Below are positions 11,418 through 22,395 of a DNA stretch of 64,000 nucleotides, one piece after another; the first letter of the stretch is position 1, and each line of letters starts with the position of its first letter. The notes beneath the pieces were generated by a model. That model searched no databases and was not told the origin of the DNA. It was given only the letters and a program-made list of their open reading frames with translations. Made by a program: the position numbers and the translations under genes. This DNA is from Eublepharis macularius (taxonomy: Eukaryota; Chordata; Lepidosauria; Squamata; Eublepharidae): assembly GCF_028583425.1 (NCBI RefSeq), contig NC_072794.1, forward strand, positions 25,541,232 to 25,605,231, given 5' to 3'.

Positions 11418-12079
11418 TTTAATACGTGTTGTACACGTAGAGTTACATTTTCATACAAAAACACACACAAACCAGAAAAAGAATACTGTACAGACCCTCT
11501 CTCCCAAAAACCTTTATACAACAAAGGCCGGGAGTTCTCAAAAGCCCCAGAAAAGTTTAAAATCATAGATCTGTAAACGCTCTTTTTTTAAAAAAAAAAA
11601 TCCATCTTAACAGCACCATAACAATTCAACCCAATAACGATTTAGGCTCGTGTCCCTCTTCCCCAAATGCCGCTATAAAGGTACGCCAACCTTTTTTAAC
11701 GCTGGGGGGTGGGGGCATGCTCTGCCTGGCATGGGAACAAGGGTATGACCTTCACAACAGCTTTCGCCACGAGATGTTCAAACAGAAGGAGGTTAAAAAG
11801 AACAATTCCAAGCAGGAGTCTCAAACGAAATGTTGTCATGCAGGCTGCTAAAGCAGCAGCCAAAGTCGGACGGGAGAAAAAGCAAAAAGAATGTGAAGTG
11901 CTGGATCCTGCCCTGCTTCAGTCCCACTGCAAGAGACGCCCACCCAACCCACACTCCTGCACCGCAAAGGAAACTTGCAAGGCGCGCAGGAGTCCTTGCT
12001 TCCACCTGGCACCAACCAGCGCTGTCCAGAGTGGGAGCAAGCCTTGCTCCGGGTTGGCGTCCTCCACCCGCCCCGCAGT
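11418..12079 (-). other. IER5: probable IER5 3' UTR with ATTAAA poly(A) signal
   Basis: Downstream of the IER5 stop codon on the minus strand the sequence stays free of recognisable interspersed repeats for about 660 bp. It ends at TTTAAT (11418-11423), which is ATTAAA on the minus strand. It holds an A/T tract at about 11582-11600. Immediate-early transcripts usually have short-lived mRNAs with U-rich 3' UTRs, but I do not see a clear cluster of AUUUA pentamers. The exact cleavage site is an inference. Confidence 0.45.
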
Positions 12080-12925
<846 letters not shown>

Positions 12926-12989
12926 TTATGAGTGGGCTTCGCGCCTTTTCCTGACCAGCCTCTTGCTTCGTTCAACAAAACCATTCAAC

Positions 12990-13220
12990 CTACTCGAGCC
13001 CCCGCCGCCGACTAAACTCTGCCGGCTTCAAACGCGTGGTTTTTATAGCACCCCCGCTGCTCCTGAGCCAATCACAATTGGCTTGGGAACGTGTCCCCGC
13101 CCACTTAGGCATCTAACCGCTGGCGCGCGCCCACACAACCAATCAACAAGCGCAGGAATCAAGGTTTGAAGGCGGCTGGCCCCGCCCACCGGCTCGCACA
13201 GCTACTCTTAAAAGGGCAAG
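12990..13220 (-). promoter_or_regulatory. IER5: IER5 core and proximal promoter
   Basis: On the minus strand a TATAAAA box lies at 13041-13047, about 220 bp before the ATG, which would put the start of transcription near 13010-13015. Upstream are CCAAT boxes in both orientations (minus-strand CCAAT at 13077-13081; plus-strand CCAAT at 13068-13072 and 13139-13143) and GC boxes of the CCCCGCCC type near 13095 and 13182. A CArG-like TCTTAAAAGG at 13206-13215 matches CC(A/T)6GG at 9 of 10 places. TATA, CCAAT and a serum-response-like site suit an immediate-early gene. Site function is inferred. Confidence 0.7.
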
Positions 13221-13230
13221 GGCGAACTTA

Positions 13231-13827
13231 GCCCTGCTGGGCGCAGTTGCTGTTGTACATTTCAGAAAATTATTGAAGAGGATGAATATGGGTAAACAAG
13301 TAGGCTTTAATGGGCCCTGCTGGAGTCAGTGAATTTTTTACTCTCCACAGTGATGATAGTTCCCAGAATAACAAATGCAGGCTCTATGGTTCCCTGTGTC
13401 AAAAAGAAAGCCCAATGGAGCCTCCATATCCAGAGGCAGTGTATCTTTGAATATCAAGAGCTGGTTGGGGGCAAACTATAGAGAAGTCCAGAGAGTTAGC
13501 TGTTTTAGTATGTTGTGCAAAAGTGAACTCAAGCCTTAAACACTACTAACATTTTATTTCAGTATCAGTTTTTGTGGACTAGGGCCCACTTCAAATGCTG
13601 CAAATAGATGCCTAGTAAGCAGACCTTATATACAGGAGGTAAGTCTGTTGCAGCAAAAATAAAGAGTCTAGATTAAAAACTTTTTATTCCAGCACAATGG
13701 AATGAAAAAATTAGACTTTAGTGTCCCTAGCCTCCTGTTTATTTCCCTCCATGATGCATAGGACTCCAGACTAGATCATCGGGATGGATTTGGATAAAGT
13801 ATGGATCTAATCTTTCTAGCATGTACA
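13231..13827. other. intergenic upstream of IER5
   Basis: No exon was recognised. The stretch 13555-13700 (TTTTTGTGGACTAGGGCCCA ... AGCAGACC ... TTTATTCCAGC) resembles a worn relative of the segment at 23290-23600, so it may be an old interspersed repeat. Confidence 0.4.
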
Positions 13828-14028
13828 TTTTTATCCCACCCTTCTTCTAGCTTGGGGTAGTGTCTCCCTTCTCCACTATATCTTCGCAACAATGCTGAAA
13901 GGTAGGTTAGGTTGAGAGAGTAACAAGTCCAAAGTCATTCAGTGAGTTTTATGACAGAGTGAGGATTTGAACCTGGGTCTCCCAAATCCTAGTTGGCACT
14001 TTAACCACTATACAACACTACCTCTCTA
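13828..14028 (-). mobile_element. tRNA-derived SINE, minus strand
   Basis: Contains TTTATCCCACCCTTCTTC, GAAAGGTAGGTTAGGTTGAG, GATTTGAACCTGGGTCTCCC (inverted B box) and TAACCACTATACAACACTAC, in the minus-strand order of the common family. It abuts a worn plus-strand copy at 14045-14275. Confidence 0.7.
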
Positions 14029-14044
14029 CCTAAAGCCCTTCCTT

Positions 14045-14275
14045 GGGTGATATGGTAAATCATAATACTGGCCTATTTTACAGTATTCTCAGATTCCGAT
14101 CTTCACTCAGCCACAAAGGTTCTCCTAGGAGAATTTGGACTGGCTACCGTCTATCTCTGTCTGCCAGACCTATCTCACAGGGTTGTAGTGTGGATAAAAT
14201 GAAGAAAGGGAGAACTAGGTACGCTACTTTGAGCTCCTTGGAGAAAACGTGGGACAAAGATGTGAGAACCAGCTA
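14045..14275 (+). mobile_element. worn plus-strand SINE copy next to an inverted copy
   Basis: CTATCTCACAGGGTTGTAG, GGATAAAATGAAGAAAGGGAG, CTACTTTGAGCTCCTTGGAG and AACGTGGGACAAAGAT follow the plus-strand order of the tRNA-SINE 3' half. Together with the copy at 13828-14028 it makes a diverged inverted pair. Confidence 0.5.
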
Positions 14276-14857
14276 GATAAATAATGTATGGGAAGTGCTT
14301 GGAAATGTTGCTATGCAAAAATTACAATCAAAATGTAGCTCACATACGTGTTTGAATTCTCTTTGCAAACTACCCCCCACTGCCAGTCTTCGTTAATATA
14401 CAGATAAACCAAGGCTGACTCTGTCACTCAATCACCCCATTACCAAGGAAGTAAATAACATGCTAATTTTAACAATGAGGAAGCCAGCATGGGGAAGTTT
14501 CAGTGACACAACGTCCTAGGCCACACATGTTGAATGAGTCAGCAACCATCATTAGCCTAACCATCCTATTCTATCCAGAGTTCCCTGGGCCCTTGCTTAC
14601 ACACAGCTCAGTTTGCATAGGACTGGTGCCCCAGGCCCCTGATTTTTCAAAACAGTCCAGAGGACCTTGCCCCCATAGCCGCCCCCATAGCTTCAAGAGG
14701 CTTCTCTCTCCCCTGTCTCAATAATATTTATGTGAATATTTCACCTGCCGCATTCTGAAAGTTCAAATATATGCCTACCATCCTATGCGCATGTACCAGA
14801 AAGTCAACCAAACTGGACACAATGAGACTCTCTCCCAAGTTGTAATTAATTAGCCTG
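14276..14857. other. intergenic, nothing recognised
   Basis: No exon, RNA gene or named repeat was found here. Confidence 0.4.
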
Positions 14858-14869
14858 TAATTAAGTCAG

Positions 14870-15158
14870 GAGCCCCGTGGTGCAGAGTGGTAAGCTGCAG
14901 TACTGCAGTCCAAGCTCTGCTCACGACCTGAGTTCGATCCCAGCGGAAGCAGGTAGCTGGCTCAAGGTTGACTCAGCCTTCCATCCTTCCGAGGTCGGTA
15001 AAATGAGTACCCATTTTCCTGGGGGTAAAGTGTAGATGACTGAGGAAGGCAATGGCAAACCACCCCGTAAAAAAGTCTGCCAAGAAAATGTCGTGATGTG
15101 ACATCCCCCCATGGGTCAGTAATGACTCAGTGCTTGCACAGGGGACTACCTGTATCTT
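14870..15158 (+). mobile_element. Sauria SINE with 12-bp target duplication
   Basis: The 5' end GAGCCCCGTGGTGCAGAGTG carries an A-box-like tRNA head and GAGTTCGATCCCAGC is the B box. The body has GAGGTCGGTAAAATGAGTAC and GAAGGCAATGGCAAACCACC. The 3' part ATGGGTCAGTAATGACTCAG ... GGGGACTACC is the Bov-B-type tail of Sauria SINEs. It is flanked by the direct repeat TAATTAAGTCAG at 14858-14869 and 15159-15170, identical on both sides, so the insertion is fairly young. This is the strongest single marker that the host is a squamate. Confidence 0.92.
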
Positions 15159-15170
15159 TAATTAAGTCAG

Positions 15171-15837
15171 AGGGAGCTGGAAAGCATTAAATTTAGGCCT
15201 TAGCCCTGAAAATATTATTCATAAAAAATATATTCCTTGCTCACTAACACCAGATAATGAATCCTAATGCTGGCTGATGAGGGGGGGCCTAACTCCAATC
15301 TTGCCCCTTTCTGATCAGCTGCTGTGTACAGTTCTGGAAGCTTGACAGCAACCACGGGAGTGCAATTTCTCATCCACCCACAAATATTTATGTTATTTAT
15401 AGTCACCTTTCTCACTGAGACTCAAGTCAGCTTACACAGTGTAAATCAATATGATCAATAGCTGGTACATTCAACAAACAAGACAATACGGTACGGAGTG
15501 CAGAAATTTGAAAACAATTTTCATATCGAACACTGATATGAAACACTGCAGAAAAAAAGAAAGTAAATCAACATAAACATATTAAATGACACAGAAATTC
15601 CAACAGGAGCATATCTGCACCAACAGATAATACACAGCAGTATAGTTTACAGGCCGTTTCTAGGCAGGATGAGTGGGGGGAATTACTGCATATTTCACAG
15701 CTTTTAAAAGCTTTGATGTACCACTAAATCTATATTACTATACAACAGGCAATGACCTGAGATGCTGGAAAGGATGTGGACTGATAGACACTTCCTTGCA
15801 TTGTTTTCTTGTGTAAAAAATCAAGCCTTTTTGGGGG
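15171..15837. other. intergenic with possible LINE remnant
   Basis: The stretch 15395-15690 (CACCTTTCTCACTGAGACTC ... ATAATACACAGCAGTATAG) resembles sequence at 30080-30190 (GCAGTAGTATAGTATAC), so both are probably parts of one old interspersed repeat. A run of 10 G lies at about 15832-15841. Confidence 0.4.
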
Positions 15838-16495
15838 GGGGGAATAATAGAAATGATAGAGTCTATAACTGGTAATACTATTCCACATAAAACTGAAGTG
15901 ATACTGTTAAACTTCTGGAATAATAAAACAATACCATCTATTAGAAAAGAACTGATAGCACTCCTGTTGATGGCAGCTAAATTTCTGATAGCACAGAAGT
16001 GGAAATCGAACCAAGTACTAACCATCATACAATGAAAGAACAAAGGCTGATTCCACGCACGTTGGATAATGCACTTTCAATGCGCTTTATCAATCATTTG
16101 AGGTTGATTTTTTGTTCCGCACACAAAAAAATCCATTCCAAATGATCTATAAAGAGGATTGGAAGTGCATTATCCAACGTGTGCGGAATCACTCAAAATC
16201 TGGGATCTGATGGCGATGAACAAAATATCAGACCAATTAATAATAAACGACAACCCAGCTTTCCAGTCCAGCTTTTTAGAAAAGTTGTTCCCATATTTAA
16301 ACTACATTTCAAACCACAAATCATCAGAGACCGCCTTACTGAAGAAGTACATGGACTTTGTATTCTACTAACTACCATAAATACTTATCATTTGTTTAGA
16401 TGTTTTTATTGTTTGAATGTTGTCTATTTTGTTTTGTTATGTTGATCGTTTAAAAAAGTTCAAATTAGAAATAAAAAGTTAAAAAGAAAAAAAAG
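15838..16495 (+). mobile_element. L1 retrotransposon remnant: end of ORF2 and 3' UTR
   Basis: Plus-strand translation around 15853-16035 gives LLNFWNNKTIPSIRKELIAL and AAKFLIAQKWKS, the far C-terminal region of squamate L1 ORF2. After an interruption at 16048-16191 it resumes with IWDLMAMNKISDQLIINDN. A T-rich 3' UTR and an A-rich tail (GAAATAAAAAGTTAAAAAG, 16468-16494) follow. It is strongly 5'-truncated. The interruption is a separate foldback element inserted later. Confidence 0.8.
16048..16191. mobile_element. 144-bp foldback element nested in the L1 remnant
   Basis: The ends are TGATTCCACGCACGTTGGAT and the inverse of TGATTCCGCACACGTTGGAT. The pairing continues with AATGCACTT. The element splits the L1 ORF2 remnant, so it arrived after the L1. 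A fragment of the same family is at 60153-60215. Superfamily not determined; no target duplication was clear. Confidence 0.75.
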
Positions 16496-16741
16496 CTCTA
16501 ATGCATTTGCATGGGATGGGGAGGGGACCAAAAGTGCCTCAACCTGCCGCACTGTGGGCTCAGTCAGAATTGGGCCCTTGCAGCATCTTTAAATCACTTT
16601 AAAATGGCAGTGGTGTCCTCATGACAGAGATGAGGATGCCATCACATCGACTTTGGCCCTCAGCTTACGACAAAAACCATCTGCTGGAAACGGCCATTCC
16701 TTCATTACTACCACAGATTTGTCATGTTCTAGATTCTCCAC

Positions 16742-17124
16742 TAGAGATGAGCACAAATCAAAATACGAACCAAAATTCATGACGAACCAGGCCAGTTCGT
16801 GGTTCACGAACCAGCGGTTCATCAGATCCCATTTCTGATAAACCGCCATGAACTTTAGGATGGTTTGTTGGGTTGTTTTTTGGTTCGTCACTGCAGACAG
16901 CCTGGTGCCGATCAATCAGTTTCCTAGGCAACAGGGGATGGACTTCCTGCAGACCTTCTGCTGACTCAGAAGTGACGATTTTCTGACCTGGATGTGACGT
17001 TTTCGCGAACCAAACAAACCGGTTTGTGAACCTGGGGGCAGATTCGTGAAAGTTTGTGGTTCGTGAAATTTGACAAACCATGAACCACAAGGTTCGTTAT
17101 TTTTCTGGTTCGTGCCCATCTCTA
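16742..17124 (-). mobile_element. hAT-like palindromic element, TAGAGATG termini, second copy
   Basis: It begins TAGAGATGAGCACAAATC and ends GGTTCGTGCCCATCTCTA. The 8-bp target duplication TTCTCCAC is perfect (16734-16741 and 17125-17132). Read on the minus strand it aligns in order with the copy at 7474-7838, sharing TTGCCTAGGAAACTGATTGA and CTGCAGTGACGAACC. GGTTCGTG/CACGAACC units repeat through both arms. The perfect duplication makes it one of the younger insertions in the window. Confidence 0.88.
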
Positions 17125-17414
17125 TTCTCCACGCTAACTCCATCCTGGGAAAAAGAACTCCTTTTTTAGGCTTTGCATCCCCTTTTTTTCTCAGCCAAGG
17201 TTCTGCTTCTCCTTGCTAATCTATCCATCGAGATCATCTGTAACCAAGCTATCTAGATAGGCTGTTTTGTAAAATCAGGGTAGAAAACAAATACTTGGTA
17301 GGCATGGAAGAGGGGGTTGCAATCTATGGTTCTAGAGCAAAATGTGGCTCAGTACATAACTAAATATGGCTTTTTAAAAAAGGAAATTAAAAATTTAAGT
17401 TGTAGAACCTAGAT

Positions 17415-17638
17415 CTTGTAGAGCCCAGGCTACCCTGACCTCATCATATCTTGGAAGCTACACAGGGTCAGCCTTGGTTAGTACTTGGATGGCAGACCAC
17501 CAAGGAAGTGCAGGGTCACTAGGCAGAGGCAGGTGACGGCAAAACTTCTCTGCTTGTCTCTTGTCTTGAAAACCCTATGGGGTTGCCACAAGTCGGCTGC
17601 AACTTGACAACACCTTACACACATGCACACACACACAG
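17415..17638 (+). mobile_element. 5S rRNA-derived SINE (SINE3 type)
   Basis: The head has CCTGACCTCATCATATCTTG, GAAGCTACACAGGGTCAGCC and TGGTTAGTACTTGGATGGCA, following the 5S rRNA internal promoter region in order. It is followed by a body (GGCAGAGGCAGGTGACGGC, TGCTTGTCTCTTGTCTTG) and a tail GTCGGCTGCAACTTGACAAC with a (CA)n end. Changes in the 5S part and the foreign tail show it is a retroposon and not a 5S gene. Confidence 0.88.
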
Positions 17639-18846
17639 GAGTGGCAGGTGGGATGTTAGAATAACCAATGGAATGGCAGGAAAATACTTTTATGGGAATA
17701 AAGGGCTTCTTAGAGATGCTATACTGAAAGCTGAACAGTTGCCAGCAATCCAAGTGCAAACCATGTGCAGATTTATGCACAAACACTAAAGCAGTTGCAC
17801 AGGGTACTCCTGTGTATGTCAATCACTTATTGTGAGACCATAGCCTTCTTAACATGTTACCATGAATGCATATACATGCTGCCTGTGCATCAGTTTGAAA
17901 GCATGAGCCAACATGCATTCACTTTACAAATGAAACCGAGGACCAGTACCTAGATAAACAGGGGGGGGGGGCGGGTTGTATCACACGTTCAGCTGTACAC
18001 GTGTTGACTGTAACATGAGCATTACTCAATGCACATATATAGAACCAAGTGTACACTGTACATGGATTATATGTATGTTCACTGTAATTTGTGAACAGGG
18101 CTGTGGTGTGCACAATAAAGAAATTGCAACAATCACTCTTTGGGCTGCAGAACCTCTGTGGATCATTAATGAAGATGTCAATGATCAGTAACGTTATGTA
18201 TTTTCAGTTATACTAACTGGCTTTCTTATACTGTCTCTTTGTGGATCTCTTGCTCTGAATTTTGATGTAGTTTGGCTCATTAATTATGAAAGAGTGCAGA
18301 CCCCTGCTACAGATAATATGTTTTTCAAGATAAGGAAAGTTTGTGGGGGGAAAGGAAAATAGATTGAATTCTACTACAGTGTACTTGCCTGATTTGTGGA
18401 AAATGTAGTAGAAAGTCCAGTGTAAGGTCACATCTGTCTGTATTTACCTGAAAAAATAAAAAAATAAAGTATTTCATTTTATAAAGAATTGACAGTAGAG
18501 TTTAGTAGTAAAGGAGGGGGTGCTTGAGTCTCACATCAGACTTGGAAAGCTGGAAGGCAGCTGCACACTCAAAGATATTCATAACAAAATACAGATACAA
18601 AGAAAAACAAATGAAACACACCACATAGACGGAGCCAGATTGTCATTTTTGCAGACAGTTGAAAATTTATGAAAAAGGAATTGCTATGGGGGCATACACA
18701 TGCCATTTTCATTAGCAATAAGCAGGTTTTGCAACTTTTTGTATCTTTGTTATTATGGTGAAATGAACTCCTATCTGCCTTAACCTCCCTCTAAATATGG
18801 AACTGTCTCACTGAGGGTCTATATTACCCTGTCCCTGTATCCACCA
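17639..18846. other. intergenic, nothing recognised
   Basis: No exon or bounded repeat was found. It holds a run of 10 G (17961-17970) and AT-rich sequence with AAAAAATAAAAAAATAAAG near 18452-18470. Confidence 0.4.
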
Positions 18847-18850
18847 CAGT

Positions 18851-19067
18851 AGGGTTACCAGTCTCCAGGTGGTGGATGGAGATTTTCCTGAATTACAACT
18901 GATCCCCAGGTGACAGAGATCAGTTCCCCTGGAGAAAATGGCTGCTGTGGAGGGTGGACTCTCTGGCATAATACTATTCTGAGGACCCTTCCTTCCCCAA
19001 ACCCTGCCCTCTCCAGATTCCACCCCCAGAATGTCCAGGAATTTCCCAAGCTGGACCTAGCAACCCT
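18851..19067 (+). mobile_element. TAGGGTTGCC-family hAT-like element
   Basis: TAGGGTTACCAGTCTCCAGG at the left end and the inverse-like GGACCTAGCAACCCT at the right. The core GATCAGTTCCCCTGGAGAAA and ATGGCTGCTGTGGAGG is shared with copies at 24.36, 26.10, 32.76, 36.03, 36.94 and 60.86 kb. No clean target duplication remains in this copy. Confidence 0.75.
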
Positions 19068-19661
19068 GCAGTGACCACAAGTCCTGGTGAACAGAGGGGT
19101 TCTGGGAATTCCATGTTGAAACTAAATTCCCAGGTGCATGGAGGATCAACTTGGATCAGAAATGTGGTGCTTATGAGTATGACTCACCTGTGCATCATTT
19201 TCCTAATCTTGAAATGGTCTTGTAGAGCTTCTATTTGTCCGGGAGAGGAGACTTACCTGTTGCCCATCAGTATGTATGTGTGTGTTCCCCCAGTGGAGTA
19301 AATAGTTTCTGACCTGAAGGAGACCCCTGTGCACTGGGGAAGTTCAGTTTCAGCACAAAGTTCCCAGCACACATCTGTTTGACAGGATAAGGAGCAGACC
19401 TATAACCAGTGTAATGTGGTTCGGCCCCCTGAGTCTGATCACACACCTGTGTTAGGATGATTACCTGTAGCAGTGTTCATTTCTGAGTCAACAACCCCGA
19501 GGACTAACATTTGTTATGGCATATTCTATCTTTGTGAGATGGATGAAGTGTGGTCATTCTGTAGAACCAATGGGTTAATACAAGCGGTACAATGCATTAC
19601 ACTGCCGTGGGATGCTCAAATATACAAGACCAAGAACAAATTCAAAAAAGAATGTTACTCT

Positions 19662-19663
<2 letters not shown>

Positions 19664-19708
<45 letters not shown>

Positions 19709-19709
19709 A
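19664..19709 (+). repeat. (TTG)n microsatellite
   Basis: About fifteen TTG units run without interruption. A poly-leucine stretch in an overlapping open frame comes from this repeat and is not a gene. Confidence 0.95.
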
Positions 19710-19814
19710 GGGGAGGAGGGTCACACAACAGTTGCAATTGGCAATAATGCATTTGAGGTTAGCAGAAATGCATCTTGCATTCTGTGACTTTTGGGCATCC
19801 CTTTTTTCATAATA

Positions 19815-20018
19815 CTATTTATTTAGTACATTTTTTAAAATCCTGCCCTTTCTCCAAGAAGCGCAAGGTGGTGCATATTGGTTTCCCCCTTCTCCATTTT
19901 ACCTACACATCAATCCAGTGAAGTCGATCAGACTGAGAGAGAGTGCGATGGCCCAAGGTCACCCAGCCGCTTCAGGACAACGTGCAGATTTAAATGTGGG
20001 TCTCCCGCTCTTTTCTCA
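19815..20018 (-). mobile_element. tRNA-derived SINE, minus strand
   Basis: Inverted copy recognised by CCTGCCCTTTCTCCAAGAAG, GATGGCCCAAGGTCACCCAG, and AGATTTAAATGTGGGTCTCC in place of the inverted B box. Confidence 0.6.
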
Positions 20019-20029
20019 TTCAACACCTA

Positions 20030-20410
20030 GTGATACCTAATATGGCACCTATGGGCACCGTAATACCCCAGTGCCTATTTGCTTCTTTCACAAAGAATTG
20101 CCTCCCCCCAAAATATGGCCAGTCCTGGCTTTCCTCCACCTTTTCCTCGGAGCAGGAGATGCTTCAGAAGAATCCAGAAGGCATCACCTTTGCATCTGTA
20201 GGGAGTCCAAAGAGAAATAGCTGCCCCCATCATAGGAGGATCCAACCTTCCACCATTTTGTTGATTGACCCCTGCACCTCAGGGCGGCCATTTTGTGATT
20301 GCCCTCCATGGCTCCATTTTGTGGTGGCACCCATTCCCCATTCTCAAAATTCCAAAAGCGCCCACAGGTTCGACGAGATTGGGGACCCCCCTCGTTCTAC
20401 TCCACGACAC
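20030..20410 (+). repeat. dispersed repeat, longest copy of the GATGCTTCAG family
   Basis: Blocks in order: ATATGGCACCTATGGGCACC, GAGCAGGAGATGCTTCAGAA, GGCGGCCATTTTGTGATTGC, CTCCATTTTGTGGTGGC and AGGTTCGACGAGATTGGGGA. The first half recurs at 8153-8340 and the last blocks resemble 55535-55640. Class unknown. Confidence 0.5.
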
Positions 20411-20469
20411 TGACTCACAACCCTTTGGACAACTCACAAAGCAGGCTCTAAGCCACCCAAGCTAACATT

Positions 20470-20695
20470 TGCATTAATTTATTTATATCCCATTTTTCTT
20501 CTCAGTTGGGGCTCAAGGCAGCTTAGAACACTGTTCTCCCTTTCAGTCTCTCAAAACAACCACCCTGTGAGAGTTTGTGATGGGCACAAGGTCACTCAGC
20601 AAGCCTCCATGCTAGAAGTGGGGATTCAAACCCCTGTCTTCCAGGATCCTAGTCTGACACTCTATCCACTATGCCACAGTCTCTCTCAATGCCTT
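20470..20695 (-). mobile_element. tRNA-derived SINE, minus strand
   Basis: CAGTTGGGGCTCAAGGCAGC, ACAAGGTCACTCAGCAAGC, GGGGATTCAAACCCCTGTC (inverted B box) and CCACTATGCCACA. The order is that of an inverted tRNA-SINE, fairly complete. Confidence 0.75.
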
Positions 20696-21339
20696 GCCAG
20701 CTCTCTCTACACCAACAATTCTTCATTCCTTCTGTTGCGACACAGATTCACAGGGCTACTCCTTTGGTCACTTGAATATTCTTTGTTTTGTTTTTTTCCT
20801 CAAATGAAGTTCAGGTGTCAAAGAAAAGGATAAGACACCACATGCACATCACCTCTTTTTTTTAAAGCAATCTTGTTATTTTGATATGTTTACAGCAGGT
20901 GCTGTTTCCTTCCCTTCTCTCACAGGTTCAGCACCTTGGGCCATGGAAACGCATTGCTGTCTGCCACAAAAGTAATTAGTACCGCGGCTAGTAATAATGG
21001 CTGAGGCACTTGGTCATGTAAATGCCGCTGACAAAATGTCACACCCCTCCCCAAAGTACCTCAAGCAGCCTCATCCTACATATATGACTCCTTAAAGACC
21101 TTGACTAGATTTTTCTCATAAGTCACCAAGTGACTTCACCAAATCTTATTTTGTGATGCTCCTCAGAACTATTTAAGATGAATCAAGATGTGGTGTAAAC
21201 ACAGAGGGCCAAAAACAGTATTACACAGACTTACCATAGCCAGTGACATGCTGCCAAACAGACAGGTTGCCAAATTCCCTACTCCTTCTATCTTCCTATA
21301 GTACATTTTTATTTGTGCCTTGATGTCAAAACATCATAT

Positions 21340-21930
21340 ATAGTTTGCCCTCATTTTAGCCCCACGTCAACCCTGTGAGGTAGGGGAGGCTGAGAGAGAA
21401 TGACCAGCCAAAGGTCACCCAGCAAATGTGACAGCAGAGGGTCACTCTGAACGTTACTTCCTTCACGAATTCTCCTCAGAGTCAACCTAGGCTTGCACAG
21501 ACTCACAGCAGTTTGGGGAGTGGCTTACATTAAAAAAAGGAGCCCAAAATGGGCTTGGAAAGCTGCCGCCTGGGGAAGGACAGCTCCTGCCTTTTTTCCA
21601 GGCTTTCTTCCTCCCATGCAACAGCAGTGAAGGGGGGCATTTTTTCCGTTTCTGCTGCCTCACGTGCACAAAATGCCTCCATCGAGCAGATGAAAGGGAA
21701 ATTCTCTTCCCCCTCACTGTTTTTGCTTGAGAGAAAGTCAGGGGCTCTCCTCTCCCGGCAGCAGCTTTCCAAGCCCATTTGGACTCTCCTTTTTTTATGC
21801 AAGCCATTCCCCAAAGCCACTGTGTGTCTGCGCAAACCTGGGTTGGCTCCATGGAGAACTTGTGAAGGAAGTAACATTTAGAGTGACCCAGAGTGGATGT
21901 TTCCCAGGTCTAACCGCTATAACCCCCCTG
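21340..21930 (-). mobile_element. tRNA-derived SINE split by a foldback element
   Basis: SINE sequence on the minus strand runs GCCCTCATTTTAGCCCCACG, CCTGTGAGGTAGGGGAGGC, AAGGTCACCCAGCAAATGTG up to CAGAG at 21435-21439. It resumes after 21888 with CAGAGTGGATGTTTCCCAGG. The interruption is the 449-bp element at 21440-21888. Joined over the gap, the two parts give normal SINE order. Confidence 0.75.
21440..21888. mobile_element. 449-bp foldback element with 5-bp target duplication
   Basis: The ends are GGTCACTCT and its exact inverse AGAGTGACC, flanked by CAGAG on both sides (21435-21439 and 21889-21893). Arms pair over about 150 bp: ACTTCCTTCACGAATTCTCC, GGGAGTGGCTTACATTAAAA and CAAAATGGGCTTGGAAAGCT at the left find their inverses at 21740-21875. 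The central part around 21590-21720 is single-copy. The SINE into which it jumped can be read on both sides. Superfamily unknown; five-base duplications occur in only some cut-and-paste families. No coding capacity is credible: the open frames here mirror each other. Confidence 0.8.
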
Positions 21931-22104
21931 GCTTTAACAGCAGCCTCGTTTGAAGAAGATTTGCAGGTTGAAACTTTCTCTGCCATAAAGACAGGATTGT
22001 GTTTACCTGCTTAATTTCACAGAAGGCACAGGAGCTGCGCCTGCAAAACAAAGTTGGCACTTCTATTAACCAGATGAATAATCAGTTAGTCCTCCTTTGC
22101 CAAC

Positions 22105-22315
22105 AGTGGAGTAAAATGGTTACACTGTGGGACTAGGCTGGGGCCCAGGTTCAAATCCCTGCTGACCATGAAGCTCACCTGGTTCAGATCCATTTATTCT
22201 CTTTCAGCATAACCTACCTCGCAGGGTTCTTGTGAGGAAAGTAGGTCCATATATATATCACTCCTTGAGCTCCTTGGAAGAAAGGCAGGATAAAAATCTA
22301 TAAAATTCTGGCCGC
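22105..22315 (+). mobile_element. tRNA-derived SINE, plus strand
   Basis: AAATGGTTACACTGTGGGAC, CCCAGGTTCAAATCCCTGC (B box), ACCTACCTCGCAGGGTTC and GAAAGGCAGGATAAAAATC, in plus-strand order. Confidence 0.7.
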
Positions 22316-22395
22316 CTTTTCAGAATCAACAACCTCATGAGAACCGGAGTCAAAGTACATGTTTGCAAAAATCTACATTTACTTTCTAACAAGAA

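Noticed and set aside
17415-17520. 5S rRNA gene
   Set aside because: The match is partial and diverged and is fused to a SINE body and tail.
19473-19787. 104-codon frame with a poly-leucine run
   Set aside because: The leucines come from the (TTG)n microsatellite.
21487-21881. Several 80-120 codon frames on both strands
   Set aside because: They sit in the arms of a foldback and mirror one another.
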